Shown here: piece after piece, positions 38,115-47,810 of the stretch
Position numbering within the stretch: the stretch's first letter is position 1
Layout: every line of letters starts with the position of its first letter
Source of the DNA: Fibrobacterota bacterium
GTDB taxonomy: Bacteria > Fibrobacterota > Chitinivibrionia > Chitinivibrionales > FEN-1185
NCBI GenBank assembly: GCA_003165595.1
Contig: PLWQ01000012.1
Span: 457,542 to 521,541, forward strand
Direction of reading: 5' to 3'
Length of the DNA stretch: 64,000 nucleotides
Position numbers and translations under genes: made by a program
The notes under the pieces: generated by a model
The model's input: only the letters and a program-made list of their open reading frames with translations
Told to the model about the DNA's origin: nothing
Databases searched by the model: none

Positions 38115-38278
38115 AAGTACTCCCTTGGTTGCACTGTGCTCTTCCCTGTAGCATAAATCAAAGTGAACCCATTATGCCTTATCTTAGAGTATCGTCAGAT
38201 ACTGGGATGGCTTGAGGTGAATTTTTTGATGTTGAAGAAAGGGGATGAACGAGCAGTGGCGGAAATAGGATTGTCACT

Positions 38279-38647
38279 TCAATGAATTTGCTCCTGCTCC
38301 TCCGAAATAACTTTTGCCAGATCCGGCAAAAATACAGGTTTCCTGAAATATGTGGCATTGAGCCTATGCAGTTTCTCCTCGTCGATATCTAATACATATC
38401 CAGAAACTATTACTTTTCTGACCTGTGCAGGAGTTGACTCCATGAGCTGGAGTCCATTACACTGAGGCATTTTATAGTCTGTAATGAGCACATCCACGGG
38501 ATTGTGGGCAATATATTCCTTTGCGACGACGGAGTCGTTGAACGCATGAACCTGTACTCCCTGAGTAATGAGCGGTATGAAAGAGCTCAGGATTTCCGTA
38601 ATTGCTTCTTCGTCGTCCACAACGACGATTTCAAGATCTCGATTCAT
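38279..38647 (-). CDS. Single-domain response regulator (CheY-like)
   Basis: A 122-residue receiver domain only. Acidic pocket D11-D12 ('VVVDDEE'), phospho-acceptor D57 ('LITDYKMP'), the switch Ser in 'VIVSGY' and the Lys in 'YFRKPVF' are all present, so it should be phosphorylated. No output domain follows and no sensor kinase lies nearby, so it probably relays signals from a distant kinase or binds a partner protein. AGAGGG eight bases before the ATG supports the start. Confidence 0.9.
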   Translation of the reverse strand: MNRDLEIVVVDDEEAITEILSSFIPLITQGVQVHAFNDSVVAKEYIAHNPVDVLITDYKMPQCNGLQLMESTPAQVRKVIVSGYVLDIDEEKLHRLNATYFRKPVFLPDLAKVISEEQEQIH

Positions 38648-38933
38648 TCCGAAGCCCTCTTATGTGACTTCCTCCTGACTTGACCAAATCTTATCACAAT
38701 AGCAAAAGGAACGCAATGATTTCTGCCCAGGGACACTCCTTGGAGACATAATGCTCGATAGAATTTGGCCCTTTTCAAGCAAGATCAGCATCCGCCCGAA
38801 ACAAAAGAACTGACGATTTGATAGGATGCGCTATCGGCCCCGATGCTTCTTGGCGCGGAGACCGGCCAACTGACCGGCGATACCAATTTTCGTAGTATTT
38901 GGGAGATTAGGGCTTTTATGCAAGGGAAAATAG

Positions 38934-38980
38934 AAAAAGTCCCATCTCCCCATGATTTTACTTGGAAAAAGGGACTTTTT
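38934..38980 (-). terminator. Terminator downstream of tRNA-Lys
   Basis: AAAAAGTCCC (38934-38943) and GGGACTTTTT (38971-38980) form a ten-base stem whose minus-strand right arm ends in a T run, directly after the tRNA on that strand. The remainder of 38648-38985 shows nothing I can support. Confidence 0.7.
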
Positions 38981-38985
38981 AGAAT

Positions 38986-39057
38986 TGAGCTAGGCGGGAT
39001 TTGAACCCACGACTCTCGCCTTAAAAGGGCGATACTCTACCGCTGAGTTACTAGCCC
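38986..39057 (-). tRNA. tRNA-Lys (UUU)
   Basis: A 72-base cloverleaf on the minus strand. The acceptor stem pairs GGGCTAG with CTAGCTC (one G-U pair) with discriminator A. The T loop contains GGTTCAAATCC and the D loop AACTCAGCGGTAGAGT. The anticodon loop CTTTTAA places UUU at the anticodon. The 3' CCA is not encoded. A TATATTTT motif lies 33 bases before the 5' end. Confidence 0.96.
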
Positions 39058-39157
39058 ATTTGCATGTCGGCAAATTTCAAAAGTGCTATAAAATATATCC
39101 GGTTTGGGAATAAGGGCAATTGGGATAAGGAAAATTGAGGTGAAGGGCGCACAGCGA

Positions 39158-39205
39158 CGCCCAAACCTACTGTCAAGATTTGAGACAGGCTGTACTTTCC
39201 CACCA
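39158..39205 (-). repeat. Shared 3'-UTR element, copy 2
   Basis: The reverse complement matches 11812-11860 at all but a few positions (differences near the left end: TGGGAAAGTA against TGGGGGAAGTT). It begins about ten bases after the stop codon of the large envelope protein gene, reading in that gene's direction. Confidence 0.75.
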
Positions 39206-39215
39206 GCAGTATCAT

Positions 39216-42200
39216 TTACAAGTATGCTTTCACCTGCATCGACAGCACATGCAGCCCGGTTCCATTGTAGTAGTTCCTTCCCAGCTCGCCGTGATACGAG
39301 AGGTCGAGGCTGAAATGCGAGGCGAAGTCCACGTGGCCGGTGGCGTCAATGGAGTGGGTTGTCCCGCTTGTAAATCCCTGCGCGATGCGCGGGTCGACGA
39401 TGTTCTGCAGGCTCACGAACGAATACGTGTAGGAGACTTCCACGGTGCCCTTGCCGAACACCTGCCACTGCACGCCCGGGACAACGCGGTAATACCATCC
39501 CTCCGAGCCCGAGATGCCGGTTTGCTGCGCCCAGCCGCCCGTCTCCTTGACATACAGGGAAAGCGGCCGGATGACGGCGTATTTCTCGGTAGCCTGGCCG
39601 TGCCTGTCGGTAACTGCGTACTCGTTGTAATCCAGGAGCCCGTGACGCCACGCCGAGAGCATCGCGCCTTCGAAGCCGAGATACCAGGGTTCAAACGTGC
39701 GGTCGGCGGCGCCGCCCCAGTTCACGCCGTTCTCGTAGTAGTCTGAGAGTTTCTTTGCAAACGGCTCCGCATACAGCTTGCCGTGGACCCCTTTGAGGCT
39801 GTCGGGCGACCAATCCACGTTCTGGCGGTACGACACATCGGCAAACCGCAGGCTCGCGCTGTCACCGAGCCCGCTCTTTGAGAAAAGCGAAAAATATCCC
39901 GGCAGCCACGACGACGCGGGCAGCGCGTGCGCCATTGACAGGTGCTCTTCGGAAGAAAGTGATCCGTACCACGACAGGTCGCGCAGGATCCCGGTCCCGC
40001 GTTTCTTCGCGGGAGCGTATGACCAGTTGACAAGGAGCCGTGTCTTGCGCACCCGGTCGGTACCGGCCGTGTCGTATACCTCGTGCTGCTGCAGGATGTA
40101 GTCACCGTTGGCCTTGGCCACATAGGTCTGGAGGGAATCGCTCCATACCGCGTCGCCGCGCCCCGGCCCGGCATAGACTCCGACGGTCTGGTAGCTTGAA
40201 GCCTTTTCCACATTTATGCGGTATTCCTGGTGCGACGTGAGGCCGGCCTGGGGAAGGGACACGTCGCTCGCCGCGGTGACCAGCACCGCCGACGTCTGCT
40301 GCAAATTAAAAATGTCAAGGTCCAGATAGTGGCTCGTGGCCTCCACCTTCCATGCCTTGGTGATGGACCGGGAAACCGATTGGTCCCAGGTAATCGACCT
40401 GCCCGTGTCCTGCGCGGACAGTTCACTGCCGTCTCCTTTTCTGTGAAGCTGATACTGCACTGATTCGTGCAGCATCCACGGCGTCCACGTCATGCTTGCG
40501 CCCGCGCCGGCCTGGCCGCGATTTCCCGATGTCTGGAACATTCGCCACTCGTCGCGGCCGAAGACGTCCCAGTCAGTTGAGAAAAGCTTGAACTTCGCGT
40601 CAAGATCGTCACGTCGTGTGTTTTCGCCCCAGAGCACGTGGCGAAAGAGGCTGCCCTGGTATTCCAGTGAATAGTTCTTGAACACCGTTGCCTGGGCGTC
40701 GCCGGAAATGCGGTCGGTGTGGAGTTCGTTGTCGTGACGCAACTGGCCGTAGGATACTTCCGCCCAGGTCCCGGGAAGAATGGCGCCGCCCGCTGCGCTT
40801 TGCCACGCCTGGCGCGTTCCCGTCAGCATGTCGCCGCTCGTGTCGTCCCACACCATGCCGCCCTGGTAGGTGCTGAGCACCTCGTGCGTGAAATTCGGGG
40901 TCACATACAAGTGACTTCCCGTGAGCCAGAGCGAGCGCTGGTCCATCGCCCGCCTGCCGAGCGTTATCTGCGCGTTGGTCGCCGAGCCGAGATTGTCGTT
41001 GTCGTCTTTGGACGATGCAAGGTTCTTGTCCACGTCGGTTCCGGCAACGTCGATGTCGGCAGACACCCACTTGTGGGGCCGGGCCGTCACGCGCATTTCG
41101 CCGTTGAGAACACCTTGCGGAAGGGGAACGGCGGTGGAATCGGTGGCGCTGCCCAGCCCCTGCCCGACGTATTTGTAAATCTGGGCGTGCAGCTCCGGAT
41201 GGATGCCGGTGGAATCCGGGTCCACGCTGTAGGCGCCGTTGCCCTGACCCACGTCGCGGAACCAGACCGCATAGAAGCCCGTGTCCTGCGTCGGCGTGAG
41301 CGGATTGTACTGCGTAAAAACGTATCGGCCCAGCGAATCCAGTTTGTACAGCGGCTGCAGGCGGCTTTCCTGCGCCACCTCCACCGGCAGAATAGCACGG
41401 CCGCTGGGGTGCTGCGGCGGCGAATCTCCCGATTGCGCCATGAGGGCGATGTCGCTTGACGAAATAGAGTTATCGAGCGGCCGGTTCTTGTCGTCGGCCT
41501 CATACCACACCGCGCCGTCAACCTTTACCGACGAATCGGGGAGCGAGCCGGTGACGTTGGCGCCAACGAGCGACCGTTGGTAGTCGAACAGACGGTATTG
41601 GTATTCCACGCGAATGATGTCGTCGTCCTGGATGAGCGTCTTGGGTGTAAAGGTGATATTTCCCATCTCGTAGTCCACCGTGAAATCGGCCTGGTCGCCT
41701 TCGGTGCGTTTCTGGCCGTTTACCGTGATCGATACCGAGCCCCGGATCGGCACGATGAACCCTTGTTCGCCTTCGCCCGTGAGGTAATACGGACCCTGCA
41801 GTGTGGCCTTTCCTTTTATCGTTTGAATAGTATACTTGCCTCCGCAAATGGCGCCGAACCCCTTTACGCTGAAGCGCGACGAGCCCAGGCCGGCCAGTCC
41901 CGGCTCGCCGCCGGGAGTTCCTCCCCTGTACTCGGCGGAAATGCCGGTGAGCTTTTTCTGGTCACCGGAAAATATTCCCCCGGAAACGGGCCAATAGGCG
42001 TACTGATCTCCCACGACGAGCGAGTATTTCGGATTGTCCAGTTCCACGTATATCCTGTCGAAATCGGATAGTTCGCGCGTGCCCTCGATGTTCGTGCCCT
42101 GGTCGGTAAGGTGGCCCGACAGCGTGGTGTGCGGCGCTACTTCGCCCGACAGGCTCACGTCCAGCGCCTGCTCCAAATTCATGTTTCCGCCGGTCCCCAC

Positions 42201-42725
42201 CGACACGTTGATGCTCTTGTATCCGGACAGCGTCACGTTTTCCTCGGCGAATTCGTTCGTCTTTATTCTGAACAGCGAGTCGCGGATCATCACCAGCGTG
42301 TCGTGCGACCCGGCGAAACGCTTTTCGAAAAGCCAATACATCCGGGGCATGCCGTAGTTGAACGTCGCGTAGCGGACACGCACCCTGTTGCCTTTGTCAA
42401 GAGGTTCGGAGAACAGGAGCGCGTTGGCTTCGTCGACAAACGTGTAGGACGGAACGTACAGGGAGTCGGATCGCACCCGCCCTGCGCTGTCTTTGACGGG
42501 GGCGCTCGAAATGAACACGCGGATCGTTGAGGTGTCGATGAAGTATCTGCCGAGAGAATAGGGCCCCGGGCCGCCGTCGGCGACGATGACCGTATCCACG
42601 GTGGCGCAAAAGGCGGTGGATAGCGCGAAAAGAAGCAGCAAGCCGGCTTTCAACGTACGGGTATTCCTTTGCCGGGGAGAAGTTCGGATTCCGCTCTGCA
42701 CAGGGAGCCTCGTCTCCGCGCTCAC
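39216..42725 (-). CDS. Very large outer-membrane-like protein of the FCB group
   Basis: A 1,169-residue protein with a signal peptide (hydrophobic core 'AGLLLLFALSTAFCA' after a basic extension). The N-terminal half has 'INVSVGTGGNMNLEQALDVSLSGEVAP', 'TDQGTNIEGTRELSDFDRIYVELDNPKY' and 'VDYEMGNITFTPKTLI', a pattern found in large envelope proteins of Chlorobi, Zixibacteria and relatives. The rest is made of many amphipathic strands rich in Trp, Tyr and Ser, ending in 'YHGELGRNYYNGTGLHVLSMQVKAYL'. It may form a large barrel, and a distant link to SprA-type translocon proteins is possible but not shown. GTG 42725 has AAGGGG five bases upstream. Confidence 0.8.
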   Translation of the reverse strand: MSAETRLPVQSGIRTSPRQRNTRTLKAGLLLLFALSTAFCATVDTVIVADGGPGPYSLGRYFIDTSTIRVFISSAPVKDSAGRVRSDSLYVPSYTFVDEANALLFSEPLDKGNRVRVRYATFNYGMPRMYWLFEKRFAGSHDTLVMIRDSLFRIKTNEFAEENVTLSGYKSINVSVGTGGNMNLEQALDVSLSGEVAPHTTLSGHLTDQGTNIEGTRELSDFDRIYVELDNPKYSLVVGDQYAYWPVSGGIFSGDQKKLTGISAEYRGGTPGGEPGLAGLGSSRFSVKGFGAICGGKYTIQTIKGKATLQGPYYLTGEGEQGFIVPIRGSVSITVNGQKRTEGDQADFTVDYEMGNITFTPKTLIQDDDIIRVEYQYRLFDYQRSLVGANVTGSLPDSSVKVDGAVWYEADDKNRPLDNSISSSDIALMAQSGDSPPQHPSGRAILPVEVAQESRLQPLYKLDSLGRYVFTQYNPLTPTQDTGFYAVWFRDVGQGNGAYSVDPDSTGIHPELHAQIYKYVGQGLGSATDSTAVPLPQGVLNGEMRVTARPHKWVSADIDVAGTDVDKNLASSKDDNDNLGSATNAQITLGRRAMDQRSLWLTGSHLYVTPNFTHEVLSTYQGGMVWDDTSGDMLTGTRQAWQSAAGGAILPGTWAEVSYGQLRHDNELHTDRISGDAQATVFKNYSLEYQGSLFRHVLWGENTRRDDLDAKFKLFSTDWDVFGRDEWRMFQTSGNRGQAGAGASMTWTPWMLHESVQYQLHRKGDGSELSAQDTGRSITWDQSVSRSITKAWKVEATSHYLDLDIFNLQQTSAVLVTAASDVSLPQAGLTSHQEYRINVEKASSYQTVGVYAGPGRGDAVWSDSLQTYVAKANGDYILQQHEVYDTAGTDRVRKTRLLVNWSYAPAKKRGTGILRDLSWYGSLSSEEHLSMAHALPASSWLPGYFSLFSKSGLGDSASLRFADVSYRQNVDWSPDSLKGVHGKLYAEPFAKKLSDYYENGVNWGGAADRTFEPWYLGFEGAMLSAWRHGLLDYNEYAVTDRHGQATEKYAVIRPLSLYVKETGGWAQQTGISGSEGWYYRVVPGVQWQVFGKGTVEVSYTYSFVSLQNIVDPRIAQGFTSGTTHSIDATGHVDFASHFSLDLSYHGELGRNYYNGTGLHVLSMQVKAYL

Positions 42726-42873
42726 GGCCGCCCCTTGACGGGATCGGACGATTCCAGGTACACGTCACCCCAAAAAGCCCTGCTGAAACGCGAGCCAACC
42801 TAATATACTTTTCCCCTGTTTTGGCCCACCACGTCCAATTACCTTAATATTAGTTTGGCGGGGTGATTTATTT

Positions 42874-44922
42874 TTGCGGTTCACCATGACCCGATCCATT
42901 GATACCCGCCTCGACTTTCTTTCGCCGGTGAGCGCCTTAGCTGGCCTGGGCGCAAAGCGCGTCACCGCGCTTGCCGAAGCGGACATTCTGACGGTGGGAG
43001 ACCTTTTGCAACGTTTCCCGCGCCGGTACATCGACCGTTCGAAAGTGACGCCCGTTGCCGAATGCAAGAACCTGGTAGGAGCATCCGTCAACATTATCGC
43101 AACCATAACCGCCGCGCGCGTCGAGCGCGGACGCCGGCCCCGCCTGCGCATCCGGCTCACCGACGATTCGGGCAGCATGGAAGCGCTCTGGTTCGCGGGC
43201 GTCGGTTTTCTCCGCAAGACACTTGTTTCGGGACAACGCGTGTTGTGCACCGGCGTGCCGTCGATCCACACCGGCGTGCAGATGATCCATCCGGCAGTCG
43301 AGCGGATCGCTGAAGGCGCGGCCGCGCCGGCTATTCTCTATCTACCGGTATATCCGCTCACGCTTGCCATGCAAGAGGCCGGCATTCATCAGAAGCTAAT
43401 GCAAAAAACCGTGCTGTGGGCCATTGACAACATCCGGCATTACCCGCAGGTGCTTCCCCGCAGCATCGAAAGCAAACGAGCTTTCCCGCCGTCCGAGAAA
43501 TGCTATCGCGAAATGCACGTTCCGTCGGACCCGGCCGGGCTCGAGACGTTCCGGGCACGGCTTGTCTACGAGGAATTGTACCGCCTTGCAATCACCCTCC
43601 GGTGGAGCACGCGGAAGTTCGCGCTTCCCGGCCGGTCCATGAAGCCCGGTTCGCTGTATGCAAAGGCGGCGGCCGCCCTTTCCTTTACGCTTACCCCGGA
43701 TCAGGAAAAGGCGGTTGCCGCGCTTCATGCCGATGCGGCCTCTACCACCCGCATGCACCGGCTCTTGCAGGGTGACGTGGGCTCCGGCAAGACCGTTGTC
43801 GCATTTCTCGCTTGCCTTCCCGCTCTAAGCGAAGGCCTGCAGGCGGCGTGGCTTGCCCCCACCGAAATTCTGGCCCGTCAGGCGCACGCCACCCTGTCCG
43901 GCTGGCTCACCGGTCTTGGCATCGTTCCGGAAATTCTCCTTGGTCAATTTGGTGCCGAGGACCGGAGACGCATCCGGGCCGGGCTCGCCGGCGGGAGCAC
44001 GCGGTTTGTGGTGGGCACGCACGCCCTGCTTTCGCCGGAGGTGAAGTTCTCGAAGCTGGGCATGATCGTTATTGACGAACAGCACAAATTCGGCGCCCAG
44101 CAGCGCTTGACACTTGCGGAAAATGACACGGCCGCAGACCTGCTCGTCATGTCGGCAACACCCATCCCTCAGACGCTCGCGAAGACGCTGTACGGCGACC
44201 TGGACATCGTGTCGATTCAATCGGCGCCGGCGGGCCGGCTGCCCGTGAGCACCCATCTAGTGCCGGAAAGCAAGCGCGGCGACATGGAGCGGTTCATCCT
44301 GAAGGAAATACGCGAAAAGAACGGTCAGGTGCTGTACATTGCCCCGCGCATCGACGGCGACGACGAACCGGGCGGCGAAGAGATCAAGGATGTTCGCTCG
44401 GTGTTCGAAGCGCTCAAAACCGGACCGCTGTCGTCGGTGGAGATGGGGCTGGTTCACGGTGCAATGGACCCTGCCGACCGCGACCGTTCCATGCGGAGGT
44501 TTTCGTCGGGTCAGGTTAAGATTTTGGTTTCCACCACCATCGTTGAGGTCGGCATTGATGTGCCGGACGCAACCGTTCTTGTGGTGGAGAACGCGGAACG
44601 GTTTGGCCTTTCGCAACTTCACCAGCTGCGCGGCAGGGTCGGCAGGTCGTCAAAGAAATCCTATTGTTTCCTTCTGGCAAACGCCGCCGGCGACTCGCCC
44701 GCGCATGCGCGGCTTGCGTACCTCTGTACTCATCACAACGGGTTCGAGATTGCCGAGCAAGACCTTCTCATGCGCGGACCCGGCGAAGTGAGCGGCTTCC
44801 GCCAGAGCGGCTGGGAAGACCTTGTGCTTGCCGACATGTTGCGGGATGCCGGGCTGTTCCGCGAAATACAGAACGACCTGGACACGCTGTTTGCCGGCAG
44901 TGCCCGGAAAGCGGGGCAATAG
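42874..44922 (+). CDS. recG: ATP-dependent DNA helicase RecG
   Basis: The 682-residue protein remodels stalled forks and Holliday junctions. The wedge (OB) domain covers about residues 60-160. The helicase core has Walker A 'LLQGDVGSGKTVVAFL', motif II 'MIVIDEQHKFGAQQR', 'MSATPIPQTLAKTLYG' and motif VI 'QLHQLRGRVGRSSK'. The start at TTG 42874 is supported by GGGGTGA seven bases upstream; ATG 42886 is the alternative. It diverges from the envelope gene on the minus strand. Confidence 0.95.
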   Translation: MRFTMTRSIDTRLDFLSPVSALAGLGAKRVTALAEADILTVGDLLQRFPRRYIDRSKVTPVAECKNLVGASVNIIATITAARVERGRRPRLRIRLTDDSGSMEALWFAGVGFLRKTLVSGQRVLCTGVPSIHTGVQMIHPAVERIAEGAAAPAILYLPVYPLTLAMQEAGIHQKLMQKTVLWAIDNIRHYPQVLPRSIESKRAFPPSEKCYREMHVPSDPAGLETFRARLVYEELYRLAITLRWSTRKFALPGRSMKPGSLYAKAAAALSFTLTPDQEKAVAALHADAASTTRMHRLLQGDVGSGKTVVAFLACLPALSEGLQAAWLAPTEILARQAHATLSGWLTGLGIVPEILLGQFGAEDRRRIRAGLAGGSTRFVVGTHALLSPEVKFSKLGMIVIDEQHKFGAQQRLTLAENDTAADLLVMSATPIPQTLAKTLYGDLDIVSIQSAPAGRLPVSTHLVPESKRGDMERFILKEIREKNGQVLYIAPRIDGDDEPGGEEIKDVRSVFEALKTGPLSSVEMGLVHGAMDPADRDRSMRRFSSGQVKILVSTTIVEVGIDVPDATVLVVENAERFGLSQLHQLRGRVGRSSKKSYCFLLANAAGDSPAHARLAYLCTHHNGFEIAEQDLLMRGPGEVSGFRQSGWEDLVLADMLRDAGLFREIQNDLDTLFAGSARKAGQ

Positions 44923-45097
44923 GAATGCCCAATTTTTTCGTTGGTTGAAGACGTCCTTTGAATTTATTTTACTAAAGCCGTTCCTTTTGGGAGCTTCAAT
45001 TCCAATATATTATATTATCTCGCTGTCAAATTCACGGCGTCCAAACGCACAACAAGACGTAAACCACATGTCATACTTTCCAACCAGGTAGAACGCT

Positions 45098-46612
45098 ATG
45101 ATCACCGCAATCGTGTGTATCCTCTATGGTGTATGCTCCATTGCACTTCTCGCCTACGGAGCGCAATGCTACATCCTTACCTATCTCTACCTCAAGAAGA
45201 GAAATTCGAAGCTCAGCTTTCAACGGAAGGTCATGGTTTACTTCGATACTATTACCGACGAAAGCAAGTATCCTCTGGTGGTTACCCAGCTTCCCATGTA
45301 CAACGAGAAAACCGTGGCCAAGCGGATTATCGAGTCGGTTGCGGCAATGGACTATCCGCGGTCGAAGCACGAGATACAGGTCCTCGACGACAGCCGCGAC
45401 GAAACCCGCGAACTGGTGGACAAGACCGTGGCCGACCTCAAGGCCAAAGGCCACAAGATTGCCGTCATCCGCCGGACAAACCGCACGGGCTTCAAAGCCG
45501 GCGCTCTGCAATACGGCCTCAAATTCACAAATGCGGAATTCGTCGCCATCTTCGACGCAGACTTCGTTCCTCATCCGGACTTCCTCAAGAAGTCGATATG
45601 CTTTTTCATCGACCGTCCCAAACTCGGGCTGGTTCAGGGACGCTGGGCGCACCTCAATAGCAAGGCCTCGCTTATCACGCGCGGTCAGGCAATGGGGATC
45701 GACGGACATTTTATGGTGGAGCAGGCCGCCCGGAGCTGGAACGGTCTGTTCATGAATTTTAACGGCACCGCGGGCGTGTTCCGAAAAGAAGCGATTGAAT
45801 CAAGCGGCGGCTGGCATCACGACACGCTTACCGAAGACATGGACCTGTCATACCGGATGCAGCTTAAGGATTGGGAAACCGAGTATGTACCCGATCTCGA
45901 AGTTCCCGCGGAACTGCCCGAAGACATCAACGCGTTCAAGAATCAGCAGTTCCGCTGGGCAAAAGGCTCCATCCAGACGGCGCTCAAGATTATTCCGATG
46001 CTCCGCGCAAAGAAGCTGTCCCTGTTCAAGTTTTCCCAGGCGGTCCTTCATCTTACACATTACACCGTGCATCCGCTCATGCTCATGCTGGCATTTCTCA
46101 CAATGCCGGTCCTCCTTTTTGTTAAGGTATGCATGCATCCGGTGCTGCTGGCCTGCGTCATAAGCGCCATGATTCTCGCCACCAGCGGCCCCGCCAGCAT
46201 GTACATGATTTCGCAGCATTTCCTGGGGAATAAGGTGCGGCGAAAAATATTTATTGTACCCGTGATGATGCTTGTGGGAACAGGGCTGGCGGTCAACAAC
46301 GCAAAAGCCGTTCTTGAAGCGTTATTCCACAAGGACTCGGAGTTTCTCCGCACGCCCAAGAAGGGCCAGGCGTCAAAGACTTCGTACAAGCCTCTCAAGG
46401 ACGTCACCTGGATAATCGAACTTTTCTGCGGACTGTATTGCCTCACCGGGCTGTGGATATTTATCGGATTCTCCAACGCGCTGGTGAGCCCGTTCCTTAT
46501 ATTGTACTCGGCCGGCTTTCTCTTTGTGGGACTGCTTTCCATTATTCACTACAGGAAGCCCGAACTCATCTCCATCAAGTTGCGGCGCCAACCGCTTGCG
46601 CCGCAGGAATAG
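45098..46612 (+). CDS. Processive family 2 glycosyltransferase (cellulose synthase-like)
   Basis: A 504-residue membrane enzyme. One N-terminal membrane helix (about 5-27) precedes the GT-A domain with 'LPMYNEKTVAKRIIES', 'VLDDSRDETREL', DAD ('VAIFDADFVPHP'), 'TEDMDLSYRMQ' and the QQFRW motif that marks processive enzymes such as CslA and BcsA. Four or more membrane helices follow. It lacks a PilZ domain. Likely product is a beta-linked glycan chain, with a mannan-like one possible. AGGT eight bases before the ATG is a weak ribosome-binding site. panE follows on the same strand after 30 bases. Confidence 0.9.
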   Translation: MITAIVCILYGVCSIALLAYGAQCYILTYLYLKKRNSKLSFQRKVMVYFDTITDESKYPLVVTQLPMYNEKTVAKRIIESVAAMDYPRSKHEIQVLDDSRDETRELVDKTVADLKAKGHKIAVIRRTNRTGFKAGALQYGLKFTNAEFVAIFDADFVPHPDFLKKSICFFIDRPKLGLVQGRWAHLNSKASLITRGQAMGIDGHFMVEQAARSWNGLFMNFNGTAGVFRKEAIESSGGWHHDTLTEDMDLSYRMQLKDWETEYVPDLEVPAELPEDINAFKNQQFRWAKGSIQTALKIIPMLRAKKLSLFKFSQAVLHLTHYTVHPLMLMLAFLTMPVLLFVKVCMHPVLLACVISAMILATSGPASMYMISQHFLGNKVRRKIFIVPVMMLVGTGLAVNNAKAVLEALFHKDSEFLRTPKKGQASKTSYKPLKDVTWIIELFCGLYCLTGLWIFIGFSNALVSPFLILYSAGFLFVGLLSIIHYRKPELISIKLRRQPLAPQE

Positions 46613-46642
46613 CGGCCGCCCGCTTCCCCTTGTGATTTCCCG

Positions 46643-47587
46643 GTGAACACCTCCTTCGCAATCATCGGCACCGGCGCTGTAGGAGGATTCTACGGCGCAC
46701 GGCTTGCGCGAGCCGGGTTCGATGTACATTTCCTGGCGCGCAGCGACTTTTCCTACATTCGCGACCATGGCCTCGCCGTCGAATCCAAGGACGGCGACTT
46801 CGTTCTCCCCCGCGTAAATGTCTACGACGATGCACGCACCATGCCGCAATGCGACGTTGCCGTCATCACGCTCAAAACAACCGCCAACAGCGCGCTTCCC
46901 TCAATACTTCCCTCGGTTGTCAAGAAAGACGGCCTCGTGCTGGTAATGCAGAATGGCCTCGGCTACGAACAAGAGGTGGCAAAGATCGTGGGACCGGACC
47001 GTGTGCTGGGGGTGCTGTGTTTTGTTTGCTCAAACAAGGCGGGTCCCGGCCGCATCAGGCATCTTGACTTCGGCCACATCACGGTGGGGCAGTACACGGA
47101 CGACGGCTCCCCGGGCGGCATCACCTCCCGGATCAGGGAGATTGCCGGCTACTTTACAAAAGCAGGATTTGCCGTGGAAACTGCCAACGACCTCGGCACG
47201 GCGCGATGGAAAAAACTGGTATGGAACGTGCCGTACTCAGGGCTTTCGGTAGTTCTGTCGGCGACAACGGATATGCTCAATGCAAACCCGCATTCCCGCC
47301 GGCTTGCCGTTGACCTCATGCGCGAGGTGTGCGACGGCGCAGCCGCCTGCGGCCACCCCATAGAGCCTGCATTCATTGACAAAATGGTATCATACACCGA
47401 TACGATGCCCCCCTACCTCACCTCCATGAAGCTCGACTACGACGCGCACAGGCCCATGGAAGTGGAATCGATTTTCGGGAATCCCGTCCGGGCGGCGCAG
47501 GCGTCGGGAGCCAGGGCGCCGCTCATGGAGATGCTGTACCGAGAGTTGAAGTACCTGGACGAAGAAGTTGAAAAGTTTAGGGGTTGA
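46643..47587 (+). CDS. panE: 2-dehydropantoate 2-reductase (ketopantoate reductase)
   Basis: A 314-residue NADPH-dependent reductase of coenzyme A synthesis. The Rossmann motif GTGAVGGFYGARL is at residue 8, 'VAVITLKTTAN' follows, and the catalytic Lys is in 'WKKLVWN'. The C-terminal domain contains 'EVESIFGNPVRAAQASG', with the conserved Glu. It starts at GTG 46643. ApbA/PanE family members also include uncharacterised reductases, so the substrate is probable rather than proven. A short tandem run of GTTGAAAAGTT-like units follows the stop. Confidence 0.9.
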   Translation: MNTSFAIIGTGAVGGFYGARLARAGFDVHFLARSDFSYIRDHGLAVESKDGDFVLPRVNVYDDARTMPQCDVAVITLKTTANSALPSILPSVVKKDGLVLVMQNGLGYEQEVAKIVGPDRVLGVLCFVCSNKAGPGRIRHLDFGHITVGQYTDDGSPGGITSRIREIAGYFTKAGFAVETANDLGTARWKKLVWNVPYSGLSVVLSATTDMLNANPHSRRLAVDLMREVCDGAAACGHPIEPAFIDKMVSYTDTMPPYLTSMKLDYDAHRPMEVESIFGNPVRAAQASGARAPLMEMLYRELKYLDEEVEKFRG

Positions 47588-47698
47588 GAAGTTGAAAAGT
47601 TGAAGAGTTTGAGAGGGCAGAGTACAGAGTGTTCGGTGATGTCGAAGCGAACAGGGCTCCCCGAACCCGGAACGGTTCCTGGCCCGGTGAGCTTATAT

Positions 47699-47740
47699 GT
47701 AGAAGTGCTTTCGCCCACTTCTACTATTATATATTTTTAC
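47699..47740 (+). terminator. Probable terminator after panE
   Basis: GTAGAAGTG (47699-47707) pairs perfectly with CACTTCTAC (47716-47724) around eight bases, followed by the T-rich TATTATATATTTTTAC. The T tail overlaps a TATATTTT motif (47730-47737), so the site may double as the promoter region of the TPR gene. Confidence 0.55.
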
Positions 47741-47810
47741 TTTCCACAGTCTTTTGCCCTATTGAGAACACCAGAACAAGTCTTATATACACCCGGAAGG
47801 AGTCCTTGCT

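Noticed and set aside
42886-42888. ATG 42886 as the recG start
   Set aside because: The only good ribosome-binding site (GGGGTGA, 42860-42866) is seven bases before TTG 42874 and 19 before this ATG.
47566-47615. Short GTTGAAAAGTT tandem run after panE as a CRISPR or satellite
   Set aside because: The units are about 11-19 bases, imperfect and few, without spacers of constant length.
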